A stretch of 64,000 nt of DNA from Paramacrobiotus metropolitanus (GCF_019649055.1 NW_026570328.1:1-64000), one strand, 5' to 3'. Shown: positions 12,943-24,800, counted from the first letter of the stretch. Program-made: numbers and translations. Notes: generated by a model from the letters alone, not told the origin.

Positions 12943-14160
12943 ATGCCTCTTCCTCCAGCTCTGCAGGAGCGTCTAAAGAAAAGAGGAATAATCAAAGAAG
13001 GTATTAATACGAGTGTGTTTGTATCAGCCGTATTATTTATGGCCTACACCGGACTATCTCTTTGTAGATCTCAGCCAACCTGCTTCGTCCTCGAAAAGCA
13101 CACCCTTTCTTCAGACAGACACAGACTATTCCAGATCGTGGCTGGGATGCCCCAATAAATGTAATCCCTATCATGTATGTGGAGAGTTTTGTCGTTTATT
13201 CTGGGCGAACGGGTTTGCGGAACCGGAAAAAGTTACCGAAAAGAAGCGCCAACTGATGTTGCTGAAGTATCCTAAACCCACTGGTTGGAAAGAAATTTAT
13301 GATCCCGGAACGTGAGTGATGCCTTAAGTACAGCTTTGACTGTTTCACAGTTGCTCCTTGCAGTATTTTTTATCTTACACGATTTTAAGAATCCCTTGAT
13401 TAACTACTTATCATGCCGTAAGACATTCACGATTTTTCCAGCGCATTTTGTTTCCCAGTTTTCAGTTTCATAGTTGATGAAAAAGATTGAATGCAATTTT
13501 AATTTTGAATTTGCAACCTCCTTGTTTTTGGGATATTTTCTCTGGGTGTTCTTCTTCTATCTTTGTTGGATAAATCGTTAATGCGTTTTTAAATTATATG
13601 TTTTATTTTTCTTTTTAACTTTTAGCGGTCGGCATTACTATTGGAACGTCGATACGGACGAAGTTTCCTGGTTCCCACCGGAGCATCCCAAAGCCAGTGT
13701 TACTGTGTCGGCCAACAAACTGCGAGCCATTTTGATGAAGACCAGTTTTCGACAGACACCGGAAGTGGCTAGATATCTGTACAAAAACCCCAGTGGTGTG
13801 ACAACGTTGGTCAGTGATTATTCCAATGAAGGCGTCACCAACGAAGAAGACACAGAGGGAGAATTTCGGCGGAGTAATCTGGATGAAAGTGATCTACATG
13901 GAACGCGAGGCCGCGGTGGTGGAGGAAAGATGGGTCGATATAAGCCCAAAGCACAAAATGAACCCCTCGATCCGATGGATCCGGCCTCGTACTCGGATAT
14001 CCCGCGCGGGGGATGGAGTTCTGGTTTGGAAACCGGCGGTGAAGCCAAAACTGGAGTGGATGTCACGGCGAGCGGGCCGCTCTTTCAAAGCCGACCTTAT
14101 CCGAGTCCCGGAGCTATTCTCAGGAGAAATGCTGGCATAGTTGACAAGAAAAAGAAATGA
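12943..14160 (+). CDS. PQBP1: Polyglutamine-binding protein 1
   Basis: Three exons: 12943-13000, 13068-13311 and 13626-14160 (TGA), 278 residues against 265 in human. The N-terminus [16 protein letters not shown] matches PQBP1. The WW domain is split by intron 2: [17 protein letters not shown], then [12 protein letters not shown] charged Arg/Gly/Glu-rich linker follows. The C-terminus has [10 protein letters not shown] and [10 protein letters not shown], the intrinsically disordered segment that binds U5-15kD/Dim1. PQBP1 acts in the nucleus in pre-mRNA splicing through spliceosomal partners, and in human cells also as a cGAS co-sensor. Between N-terminus and WW domain lies a Cys cluster (C-x3-C-x5-C-x3-C, from about 13145) absent from the human protein as I remember it. 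Confidence 0.94.
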
Positions 14161-14601
14161 TTCTTCGTGCTAACGACGAGTAACCGTAAAAAGGGGGCTG
14201 ATTTGTTGGATGATGGGAAGTCGTTGATCAAACCTACATGAACCAGCATTTACCATTCACTCTGATAAAGTTTGCAGTTGTTTGTGCGTTTATTTATGCG
14301 TTTCTGTTTTCGGGTTACGTACAGAATCGGCGTATCCGTGAAACTTTTAAGACTTATGGCTGTCAATTTTGTTGTTTAACCGATTACGATTACTGACTGG
14401 CACTGCAAATTTGGTTCTTTTTACCCTCGATTCCTAAAGCAGCTCGCTACACTTAAGAACACTAATAAAATCTCTAAAAGTACTAGTAGTGTAGAACGTA
14501 GAACAGAAAGTAAGTAACAACACACGACTTCAACTAAACGCCGACAGTAATCATAAGAAATAACGACTAATCACGGCATAAATACGATCCAATGCGTCCG
14601 A
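14161..14601. other. Convergent 3' ends of PQBP1 and SUCLG1
   Basis: These 441 bp hold both 3' UTRs. The forward AATAAA is at 14464-14469. The reverse AATAAA (TTTATT on plus) is at 14289-14294. If both are used, the two transcripts would overlap tail to tail by roughly 200 bp. No other feature was seen. Confidence 0.4.
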
Positions 14602-16804
14602 TTATGCTCGTCCAGCGCGTTTCATTTCCTAAAAACATTCGCGTTTTCACACAATTTCGCTCATGGGCAGGGCAGATAAATTTTTGCATGCACAATCCCT
14701 TACCTCTAACATCGCTGCACCCATCTGAGCCGGGCTGTCGACAACCGTAACACCGGCTTCTCTAAGCGCAGCAATCTTAGCATTTGCTCCACCTTTGCCT
14801 CCCGCAATGATAGCTCCAGCATGGCCCATGCGTCTTCCGGGTGGCGCCGTTCGACCGGCAATAAATCCCACTACCGGTTTAGCATCAGGTCCCTAAAAAG
14901 AAACACTGGGTGTCGGTCGTTTGTCGCATCTGTCCGACTACCTAACAGTTAATTTCACTATCCAGCGTTAAGTTACATTTAGCACCACATGCAGCACTCT
15001 TCTGCATTCTTCCTTTATTTTTCATGTATAGTACTGTCTAGTGTCTACCCAGTAAGCCTGGATATCGCCATCGTATCGGTATCAATATCGTCCAGCATGT
15101 GAGACAGTGAGATGGAAGTAAAAAATACGCAAATACGCAACACACCTACCGTGTTGTTTTCCTGAAGATACTGCGCAGCCGCTTCTTCCGCTGATCCACC
15201 GATTTCACCGATCAAAATGATACCTTCGGTCTGCGGGTCATTCAAGAAGATGTCCAAGCAATCAATAAAGTTGGTTCCGTTGAAAGGATCTCCTCCTATT
15301 CCCACACACAAGGTCTGTCCTAAGTGTGTCTGCGTGGTCTGGTAGACTGCTTCATAGGTCAGCGTTCCCGAACGCGAAACGATGCCAATCTTGCCCGGCT
15401 TGTGGATGTGACCCGGCATGATTCCGATTTTGCACTCCCCTGGCTGCACCATAGAGTAAACCATTATTTACCGAAAATTCGGACAGCAAGTCTTATTAAT
15501 AACCTTAATTATTCCAGGGCAATTGGGCCCAACAAGACGAGTTTTGCTCTGTTGCAGCAGCCGGTTCTTGACGCGCACCATATCCTGCTGTGGTATACCT
15601 TCGGTAATACAGACTACGAGAGGCACTTCCGCATCGATAGCTTCTATAACAGCGGCAGCAGCCCGAGGTGCAGGGACGTAGATAACAGTGGCATCGGCTT
15701 GCAAGGCCTGGACAGCCTGAAATACGAACAGAAAACGCTGTTACTAAAATTAAAAATTAAATCGTTACATATTTACATCTGACATTACGAATTTTTTTCA
15801 AAACACACGTTCCAAAACGACGCGTAAAATGTGACCGTATAGATACCAGACATGGCATGAACAAAACTCTGAGTTGTAATATCGTAAATACCTCTTTAAC
15901 AGTGTTGAACACCGGGCGCTCGAGATGCATGGTGCCGCCTTTACCCGGCGCAACACCGCCGACAACTTTCGTTCCATATTCGATCGCCTGCTTGCTGTGG
16001 AATGTACCCTACGTCCACGAAAAAAAATAACGAAAGTGCTATGCGCCTTAAATTTTTGGGGCGCATAGCAAATTATCAAATTATCTATGCGCCTTAAATT
16101 TTTTGGGCGCATAGAAGTGACAAAAAAATAATACTAAAAATTCAAATAATTGAATAGTATTCAAAAATTGAGTTATCGCAGCTTGCAATGCGTACCTGCT
16201 TTCCTGTAAATCCCTGACAAATAACCTTCGTGTTTTTATTGATCTTCAAATTCTTGCGTGTTGCATCATAAACATTGGCCGACTGCCTCAATCCCAGGGT
16301 TTTCACTAGAAGAACACTATCATTAATAAGCCATAACCTATGGTGGAAGACAATATGATAGCACAACCAGTTTCAATTCGGCAGTTTGTCATTTACTAAA
16401 ATACGAAAGATAACCGGAGCATTCGCAGTTCGCACGATCGGAAAGAAACACCGTAAACCAGGCAATCATACGAACCGTACGAATCAATGTGGTAAGAATG
16501 TAAAATTCCAACTGAAGAGTAACTGCCAGTCGCCAGTGTACAAAGTTTACTATTTTGAAAAATATTCAAAAAATTAAAATTAGACCAGCAAAGTATTCAG
16601 CGAGAACTTTAAAGTTCGATAAATCCAGTGACGAAGCTTACTGGCTAGCTGCTTATACTTACAACTTATTACTTATTTTTATAAAAATTAATTATTAATA
16701 GAATAAAAATTATAAAATGCAGAATTGCAGCTTTGTCAGCTGCTCCACAAATACGCACCTGCATCGGATACTCCTTTTCCAATTTTGCTTGCCATCGAAG
16801 CCAT
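14602..16804 (-). CDS. SUCLG1: Succinyl-CoA ligase (ADP/GDP-forming) alpha subunit, mitochondrial
   Basis: Exons in transcription order: 16804-16759 (coding part), 16305-16196, 16008-15892, 15716-15504, 15443-15150, 14892-14704 and 14628-14602. All phases agree. From ATG 16804 the product is 331 residues against about 346 in human. The start [11 protein letters not shown] is basic and nearly acid-free, like a mitochondrial presequence. [15 protein letters not shown] is the CoA-binding loop. [32 protein letters not shown] and GEIGGSAEE are family blocks. The active-site histidine that is phosphorylated is in RRMGHAGAI. The enzyme converts succinyl-CoA to succinate with nucleotide triphosphate formation in the TCA cycle, paired with a beta subunit. 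The first exon opens upstream in frame (see the entry at 16759-17530). Confidence 0.93.
16037..16113. repeat. Two tandem hairpins in a SUCLG1 intron
   Basis: An inverted repeat with 10-bp arms (GCTATGCGCC / GGCGCATAGC) at 16037-16068 is followed by a near copy with 9-bp arms at 16084-16113. Both have A/T-rich loops of about 12 nt starting TTAAATTTTT. The unit period is about 46 bp. Both lie in the intron between 16009 and 16195. Confidence 0.85.
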
Positions 16805-17530
16805 GTTTGTGGTTGTTCCTTCAGGTATCGTTATTTCTGGACGACCTCTGTAGATATTATTACCGATTACGTACAAATCATCAATCACATTACCACGCAG
16901 ACATAACTTTTCGGGTTACAGAAATCTAAACGACTGCACTGCACGGTCTGTGGGCCTATTCTGTAGTTATCAAACTGCAACTGATACAGAACTTGCAATA
17001 TTTCTATTGCAATTAAAAAAAGAATGAACACTAAGCAGCTCCTAATAGCTTACCAGATTCAAAGCTTCGACGTTCCTTCTCGCTGGCAATAAACTGAAAA
17101 CCCCACTGGATGTCCTGAACCTCCTTCGCGTTCCTCTGCTGCTGCGGGAGGTAACGTTTCTCGATGTAATCGCCGTACGTGTAGTCGCTAATGGCGACTC
17201 CCGCAAAAGTGACTCTGGCCGCCGTGCGCTTGGGGTGGCCTGGGAGGTCGGCAACATTCAGTTTTTCTGATTTTGGAGTTTCTTTTCCTGTTCACCGACA
17301 AAATTTTGTTGTTTATTCGCTTTTGACTATTTTAGAAGTTTACTTCTCACAATCCGTTAAAAATTCCGCTCAGGAAATTGAAAACTTGTGTTTTTGTTGA
17401 AAACCATCTAGTAATTTGAGAGTTAAAATTTAATCATAAGGAAGAGAAAAGGTTTCTCACTAGGACTTTCCGTGTTTTGGTTTTCCTGGCCTTGTTGTTT
17501 AAATTTCTTCACAAATAATAAATAATTCAT
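16759..17530 (-). CDS. Upstream coding exons of unknown identity joined in phase to SUCLG1
   Basis: Three exons, 17530-17461, 17287-17054 and 16845-16759, have GT/AG borders and matching phases (all phase 1). They give about 129 residues beginning MNYLLFVKKF. The middle exon has ordinary protein-like composition (LPGHPKR, AISDYTYGDYIEKRY, IQWGFQFIASEKERR). I do not recognise the family. The third exon also holds the likely SUCLG1 start (ATG 16804), and its phase-1 donor fits the next SUCLG1 exon. This is therefore either an unusual 115-residue N-terminal extension of SUCLG1, a separate small protein sharing an exon, or alternative first exons. A different reading of 17257-17054 gives an Arg/Ser-rich sequence that I consider a shadow frame. 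Confidence 0.5.
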
Positions 17531-17613
17531 TGTAATTGGGCATTATTTTGGGACGTCGAGTGGTGGATCTTGATTCTGACAGTCTCCCTGGATTGCGCTT
17601 AATTGTTGCAAGA
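17531..17613. promoter_or_regulatory. 83-bp bidirectional promoter region
   Basis: Only 83 bp separate the minus-strand ATG at 17530 from the plus-strand ATG of mS34 at 17614. Both genes are linked to mitochondria if the minus-strand unit is SUCLG1, so a shared bidirectional promoter is likely. The transcribed 5' ends probably overlap. Confidence 0.45.
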
Positions 17614-18604
17614 ATGCCTGTGCGATATGTGGGCCCCAACTCAGTCCTGAACGGAAAGTTTTTATTTGAGATCTTGCGGAATCTGAAGAACTTTGGAGTT
17701 GGAAGAATGGTTGTCCGCAGTAGTTACGAACGGTATCCGGAACCGTGTTACTACATAGTTCGGGAGGTGAAGCCCGCAATGGATCCCGTGAGTTAACCAT
17801 TTCTAGTTTGGTAACTTATGGTTGCTGTACTTCTTTATTATATGGAGGCTGTAATGCAGCAAGGTGAATGCAGTTACGGGTTCCCAAACGTCTCTGCTCG
17901 ACCGCCGAAATTTTTAACAGTTTTAAATAATTTTGATTTTTGACGTTATTTTTTAAATTTTGTGGTCACATACTCTCGTCATACTATTAATGACATATTG
18001 ACGATTGTCGCGAAGCGTGCGTAAGGTGCGCTTTGAATTATTCAACCATTTTAGGAAGGAAAAAATGGAGAGATGATGGCGGATGTCGTTTTTCGAGGTA
18101 TGCTTTCAGTAGCGTGCAGTTGTTTTAATGTTCCGGTAGTTATTAGTTATTACTAACCCGAAATCTGCCAGCATTAATGTCGTTTTGAAGATTGATTTAT
18201 GAAAATTTATTTTAGGGCGTGATTTGGGTTTGCAAAAAGCGCAGTATTGTGATCGGCCAGATTGGCGTTTAATTCCCAAAGAAGACGAAGAAGCCTACAG
18301 GAAATACGTAAAGCCCACCGTCGCAGATCTGCCGCCAAAAGCGGTGGTGCCGGCGACGATGCCGTTACCCCCGCTCTTAAAAATGATGCACATTGACGAG
18401 AAACGGAGATCCGGTAAACCAGTGGGGGAATTGTCGGTTCCTTTGCTAATCTTCCGCGATGCTGTTCGCGTTCCCATACAAGAAGGTGTTGAAGTGCCGT
18501 TGGGATCTGCTGAAGTCACGACGAATCAAAGGCCTAACTCAGTGTTGCCGCAAAGCATCGCTCATCGGCTGCATTTAAGCAGTCTTAAAAAAACGAAGAA
18601 GTAA
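17614..18604 (+). CDS. MRPS34: Mitochondrial small ribosomal subunit protein mS34
   Basis: Three exons: 17614-17787, 18055-18097 and 18216-18604 (TAA), 201 residues. The core GRMVVRSSYERYPEPCYY matches the conserved block of MRPS34 (human has GLGRLVTRKSW...EPCYW). PDWRLIPKEDEEAYRKY and MPLPPLLKMM match the later blocks. ATG 17614 (MPVRYVG) was chosen because invertebrate mS34 proteins begin just before this point; the open frame further upstream lacks an ATG. The protein belongs to the metazoan-specific set of mitoribosome small-subunit proteins. The 3' neighbour RRP9 is convergent. Confidence 0.9.
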
Positions 18605-19091
18605 ACTATGAATACAAAATTTTATTTCTTCTAAGTTGTTTGCTACTTGTTTTCTCGAAGTGCTGCGTTCCTGGTCGTCAGTCATTTGCTGAAACCAAAA
18701 AAATATTGTTTGTGGTCGTCGATGGTCGAAACTTATTTGTATGGTTCTCGTAGTAGTGCCTTTAAACCGAATACCGACAGTTGCACCTTGCACATACACA
18801 TGTGCGTACCCCGTAGCATAGTGCACCAGTGCCTTCGTGGTGATTGCCTACCATTTCACGTGTTTTCGTTTGGGAAGGGGATAAAATTTTATTGGCTAGA
18901 GCAGGCTTTCAGCTCAGGTATCTGTAAGCAGAGGGTGCAGGGCCAACGCTCATTTAGTGTTCGTTTACGGTTCATCAAAATTTGTTTAGTAACAAAATTT
19001 AATTAAGTCCTAGTACCGTTTTTATAACAAATCTTAATGCAGGCAAAACTGCACAGTATAAGGCACTTTATATGGTACGGCGACCGTTGCA
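18605..19091. other. Convergent 3' region of mS34 and RRP9
   Basis: 487 bp with no gene. TTTATT at 18888-18893 is a reverse-strand AATAAA about 200 nt past the RRP9 stop, its likely poly(A) signal. No canonical AATAAA was found close to the mS34 stop. Confidence 0.4.
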
Positions 19092-20701
19092 TCATACTAC
19101 GCTTTCCTTCCGCTTCAACGAAATAACACAAACAGAATTCTTAGCAGCGCTGTCGCGCCACCATCTACCCAGCCGGTGTTCTTGACCGACTGCCGCCACC
19201 ACAGTCATTCCATCATTAACGATTCGAAGGGCATTCACGAACCCGGCAACTGGAATATCAAACAATAGGCTTATACTCCTGTATCCTTCCTGAATCCTCC
19301 ACATTTTAATTGCACCCGAATTCGATCCCGAAGCGAAGACATCTGTGTTTTTCAATGCATCCACACAGGTCACCCAGCACGGGGATCCGTCGGCGCTTTT
19401 GTGAGCAGCATATGCGGTATATATGGGCTTTTTCTTGTGTGCACCCCACAATGCCACATTCCCACCGTCATCCCCCGTCACAAAGTGCTCGTCATCCACC
19501 AGGGAAATACAGTCAATTGAGCCGGAAGGCAACTGGAAGACCAGCTGTGATTCCTCCAGAATTTTCCATATCCGCACCGATGCATCCTGCCCGCCAGATG
19601 TCACGCAGCGCTCTTTATGGAAACTGTCGATACCGGTTACCGCATGCTGATGGCCGAACAGCGTCTCCACGTAAGATTTCTCAGCGGCATTCCACACTTT
19701 GACATTCCGATCATGACTGCAGCTGAACAGCTGATGAGTTCCCATGCGGAATGCTACGCCGGACACAATATCCCGGTGTCCTTTGAACGTGTGGTACAGC
19801 TCAAAACCAGCGGTTAGCCAGATTTTTATCAGTTTGTCCGTAGCCGCACTGGCCAAAAATTTGCTATCAGATGACAAAGATAATGACGTTATGGCACCGG
19901 AATGCCCCAACGCTTCACTTTTATCGCGGAGGATTCTGAGCAGTACTTTCTTTGCTTCCATGCTCCATTTTATTAGTGATCCCTCTTTACCTCCTGCGAA
20001 TAAACATTAAGGATATAAATTTCGATTAGCGCCTATCTTAAAATCAACGCACTGAAATTCTCCGAATAAAATCATAAACAAATGGCTATACTAATTATCA
20101 AATGACGGCACACCTATTTTTTCAACATTGCAACAATACCTGAAAAAATGAACTTCCCATCGGAGGTAACACAGGTGGCTGACAATTTATGTCCGCTATG
20201 CCCGCGTAGCATAAGAAGTGTGCCTTCAGCGGCGACATCAGGCTGCACCAGCTGTTGCGCAATCGCTCGCCGCAATTTCCCCGCCGCTTCGAGAACCTCT
20301 TCACGGAGTTTCTCATCAACTGGTTTAATATCGCTCTGGTCCTCTAACTGCTGAAGATAGTCCTTCGTCAGCCGCAACCGCTTTTCCTGCTCAGTTTCTT
20401 CTTCTGACTCGGAATGCTCAGCCTGTAGCGTGATCTGTTGTTCCTGCTCTTCTTCAGATTCGCCGCTGGAAATCTCTTCGTCTTCCGGCCTAAACCGCTT
20501 CCGGCTTTGCTGCATGCGTGTGCCATTCGTAAGGCCATTTGGCGGCTGCCCTCGCGCGCCTCCTCGTCCGCGGAAACCCCTACCAGGTCTCCGCGAACCG
20601 CGGGTTCCTCCTCGAGATCCATTGGCAGCCGCTCCGCGTTTCTGATTCCTGTCAACCTTTGCAGATTTATGGCCTCCAGGTTTAACAAAAAACCCATCCA
20701 T
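19092..20701 (-). CDS. RRP9: U3 snoRNP protein RRP9 (U3-55K)
   Basis: Two exons: 20701-20140 and 19993-19092, joined in phase, about 487 residues. The N-terminus is basic and RG-rich (GGTRGSRRPGRGFRGRGGA), then acidic (SGESEEEQEQQ), followed by a helical stretch (EKRLRLTKDYLQQLEDQ). The rest is a WD40 propeller with blades recognisable by FKGHRDIVSGVAFR, SCSHDRNVKVWN, FGHQHAVTGID, SGGQDASVRIWK and GDDGGNVALWG. GVGQEHRLGRWWR in human corresponds to AVGQEHRLGRWWR here, diagnostic for RRP9. RRP9 binds the U3 snoRNA B/C motif in the nucleolus for 18S pre-rRNA processing. The start MDGFFVKPGG has no conserved counterpart; a further short 5' exon cannot be excluded. Confidence 0.95.
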
Positions 20702-21678
20702 ATCTGTCTGCGATCCGATACCGACACTTGCTCTGGTTAATCAATACTAGTAGTCCAGAATCACTCCATATCCATTAGGCTATGGTCCACGACCGCACAG
20801 TGCAGTAGGACTCTGTAGTTAGCGCGCGCGGCCCGGCGCGGGTAACAGTCGTGACTCGGGTTTAGAGATTATACAAACTTCGCAGCTGGTAAACAAACTT
20901 GCTGACCGTAATTTCGGAAAATTCAGAAATCAATCCTTCAAGCCTAACAAAAAACGAGTAAAATCTGTACAAACCTCGGACAGTTAGAAGTTTGATAAAA
21001 CTCATAAAAGCGGCATAAGTAATAAAAAAACGGACAAGTCACAAAACGACTGATTTATACGGCTATGACTGTTTGAACAACTAGCCAGGGCGGTCGGCAG
21101 CTTGGGTAACAGTACTTATTTAAAAAAAATTTGTGTATGTAGTATCAGAGAAAAACTACTATTACTGTAGTTAAAGAAGAAGTAGTGTACTAACAACTAA
21201 TACAAATAAGAAGTTGACACATTGGAGGATGTTTCCAATCTTCGACTATTCAATAGGGAAACCGCGGCACGTAATATACGCAAGTATATGATTTTTGTTA
21301 TTTGATTGGTTGTTGCCAAATAAACCATCAGTTACTACAAGATCACCTGCAGGCTATAGTGACCACTGAGGTCCACTGCGAAATTGATAATTTTCCATTC
21401 ACCAGAAATCGTGGCATCCAGAACTATTTTCATACCCATATAATTTACACATTCAGTATCCTTATTATTTCACCAAGTACATATTACCATTTACAAGTCT
21501 GAAAAAGGCGCAGACAGTATAACAACAAAACGTATTAGAAATCGTTTGACCATAAAAGCAAGAACTTAACTTCAACTCAAGATACTTTTTTGTAAAAGAT
21601 AAAATCAGGAAACAAATTCAAAGTTCAGACAAGTTGCAACTTGCAAATCACCAGATCAGTAAGACTGCTCAAGTATTT
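20702..21678. other. RRP9 promoter side and DENND6 3' flank
   Basis: About 980 bp. A short GC-rich patch near 20820-20850 upstream of RRP9 contrasts with the AT-rich remainder and could mark its promoter. No gene was recognised. Confidence 0.35.
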
Positions 21679-23897
21679 TTAGACAAATGACCCGCTTCTT
21701 TGATTATTTTTTATAGCGGCGTTGAGATCGGGAGGAAGTTTCCCCATGACTGTCTCCAGCGACTGCCGCAACTTCGCATGAAGATCAGGGGCGATTACCG
21801 TTCCATCGTTACGAACATTATGGACGCGGGACCGGATCTGCAGTATCATATCCACCAACTCCACTTCCGACTTTGCAGTACTCCAAGCTTCTAAGTCCTG
21901 CAAAAGGATGTCAACAATACAAGCAATGCACTAATCCCGGAATTTACCGCAGTGTGCAGTGAACGCTATGCGACTTTACTTTCTTTCTAAGCCGGTCAAT
22001 GAAATCAAACCAAATGCAAACTCCCAAACAAATATTGCTACAACCTGATTAAGTTGATTCAGACTTCCTAGTTACAATGTAAACTTTCCCATAGCTTATT
22101 ATCAGTCTGTGCGAGCTGGATCCGCTTACCGCATTTGCAACCGCTTCCAGGTGTATTAATCGCAGTTTCTGATTGATTTCGGCTTTCCGCATTTGAAACC
22201 AGTGTCCGAAATTTTCGCTTTTCAAGAATGAGGTGTACAATCCTTGCCAATCACCTTTCGTACCGGATGTGAGCTGAGGACCGGCAACTTCGACCGTTTC
22301 AAGAAACTCCTCAACATTAAAATCCCGTAATGTCGGCGGCATCCGAAAAGGCGATATATCGCGCAATAATGGCATAAGTGTTGACACATAACGTTCCAGG
22401 GGTATCAGAAAACTTCGGGTTAACTCGTAATAATACTTTTTAATCAGTGACGACTGCGCTTCAGTAGGACGTTTTGATTGAATACCCTTCTGCAATCGCT
22501 TGATAAGGGCTTTATCTTTGTTTAAATATGGTTTATATTCGCTGTATAACCCTTGCTTGAAATCCACAGTTGATGACAACTTAAACGGAGTTTTTGTTTT
22601 GGCGCTGTCCTAAAAAGACAATGCAAATATTAAAATAAGCACTGAGTCACTAACATATTATTAACGAGTGGTGGCCGTAATTACTACGTATTAACGAATG
22701 GAAATTTTTTATAGGAAAGAAAAGCAAAAAATGAATCAAAATAAACAATCCACGCACATCTGCCTTGTTTTTATCGTCCTCTCCGACGCGTATGACATGC
22801 GGCCAATGTTGCAGTGTTTTGACAAAAAAGGGATTCGTAACTCCCAAAATATTGCGAGGAGGGGACTGCGTTCGCGTCGTGTAGTCTTTAAAATCCTGAT
22901 CATGAATGGTGAAAAACGGTCGGTAATCGGTCGCATATTTTAACGGCCAAATAATCCATATCAGCCCCTGTACAATTTCTGAGCAGACTGTGGGACTGGG
23001 TGCGATAACCGCCAGGGGTTCATTGCACAGCACCAACTCCCAAAAAATATGCAAATGCGATAAAAATCCATGGAATGTCTTGGCAAAATCCAAATCATGA
23101 ATCGAAGTGATGGGAATATTAAGTGAGGATGAGAATGCTGATAAATTGGAAGGATACGATGCCCCGGGCAGCGCCCCATCCAGCAAGGGAGGGAATCGTC
23201 ACATTGAGAGTATGTCCAAACAGGGGCAGACTGAGCGGCACTCCCACCTGCAAACTGGGCCAGCGATCCATCTCTTTGCAGGCGAACTCCAACGCCTGCA
23301 CCCCGTTCTCAAAGAACTCCGGGGCCACCAACTGCAGCACTTCGCGGAATATATTCAGGAAGGGGAGTTTGGTGATGAGGACGACGGATTTCTGGAAGTA
23401 GCCACGGCGCACGGAGCGATCCTTCACCTGGCGAAAGCAGACATAACCAAAATGCATTCCGAGATCCGTTTGCAGGCTGGGAGCACAGCTGCGGTTGTAG
23501 TTGACCAGGGATTTCCGTCGGTCAAAGTAGGAGCCACTGGGGGATTCGAATATCAGATGAATGCGGAAATGGAAGGATGTATCGCCCAGGCATCCCGAGT
23601 TGGAATCGGGAAAAGCGAGGTAGCATATGTTGCTCTTGTCCTGCTCTGTCAACTGCACGGTCCCCGGACAAACGACCTGCAAATTGTATCAAACAATGCA
23701 ATGGAGGCGCTGATGAATTCATCCTAGTTCTTCGAGCGACAACACTGACTTTCCACTTTCTAGATTCCAGTACATTATGTAAGACATGCATTACAAACCT
23801 CCATGGACTGTCCTAGCTCCAAATCGAACGTGACTACACAGAAGCATTGCATCCATTCCGAAAGCCGATCAAATAACAAAGCTTGATTTTTCGTCAT
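21679..23897 (-). CDS. DENND6: DENN domain-containing protein 6 (Rab GEF), with apparent frameshift
   Basis: Four exons: 23897-23799, 23676-22758, 22609-22130 and 21897-21679. The product is about 571 residues if one extra base in exon 2 is ignored. Family blocks are clear: WMQCFCVVTFDLELGQSME, NICYLAFPDSNSGCLGD, FGYVCFRQVKDRSVRRGYF (uDENN), TTRTQSPPRNILGVTNPFF and KTLQHWPHVIRVGE (cDENN), then KDKALIKRLQKGIQ and GPQLTSGTKGDW. DENND6 proteins activate Rab14 on early endosomes and affect N-cadherin shedding and cell migration. Exon 2 is 919 nt, one more than a multiple of three. The frame breaks at 23187-23193 in a CCCTCCC run, with no plausible intron there. It is either a base error or a genuine lesion; the rest of the gene looks intact. 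Confidence 0.92.
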
Positions 23898-24800
23898 CTT
23901 ATTCCAGACGCGAGTAATCTCTTAATAAGACGAGTAAACAGGAAAACAAAAGTTAGCAGCTAGTGGCTACTTGCTATAGAATCGATGCACAATGGAAAAT
24001 TCTTACATCTCGACTCATCGTCACAAGATACGGTACCACTACGCCATGCCATTAGTTATGGCCAACTGTCAATGGTAAAGAAAGTATTGCTGCACTCACA
24101 CAGAGTGCAGAAATGACTTGAGTGATCTACTCGTACTATGTTTATCGCATTAATTTTGCTTTACCACCTTTTTACTTTATTCAGTTTATTGTATTCTAGC
24201 GGTAAAAATCATTTACAACTTTTTGAAAAAGAAAGATCTTTACTGATTACACCCGCTTACCTTATCTGATAATTACATTACATTACACAGTCTATTAGCC
24301 TTATTGATTACTGCACGAGCCATGATACCATTTTTTAAAAGTTATTTATTACTTACCATTTTATGATTAATTGATTCACGCATCTGCGTAGCAGCGCGAA
24401 AACAGTTGTGGTTAAGTTAACATGACAAGTTTTCTTTATCATTTCTCACAGTTCAGAACTTTTGTCATAACTGCGTCTTAACGGGATGAGTGATAAAAAA
24501 GACTTTTAGAATAGCAAGTTAGCAACTCACCATCAGCAGAATATTTTTTTTGCTGTATTTATCAATTAGTGTATGTACATCAGAACTGCGATATTCTACA
24601 TGCACCATGCAGTACCAAAACAGAAAGTCTATGCAAATCGTGTATTACAAAATAACCGATACAAAACGCCGCACGCAAGATGTCGCTGAGAAAACTAATC
24701 ACAATAAAACTTTAACCGGTCCAAGAAAAACAGGAAAGTGGTTTTACAGTTTCTCGCAGCAACCGGCAATATCCGTAAAAAAGCTTTTGCCGAAAAATTG
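23898..24800. other. DENND6 5' flank and GGCX 3' flank
   Basis: About 900 bp of AT-rich sequence. No coding exon, RNA gene or notable repeat was identified. Confidence 0.35.

Noticed and set aside
16306-16390. Alternative first SUCLG1 exon starting at the ATG near 16396
   Set aside because: It would require a 32-bp intron, shorter than any other in the window.
17042-17257. Arg/Ser-rich minus-strand frame resembling a mitochondrial presequence for SUCLG1
   Set aside because: Its donor phase (0) does not fit the SUCLG1 exon that needs phase 1, and the alternative frame of the same exon has normal protein composition and matching phases on both sides.
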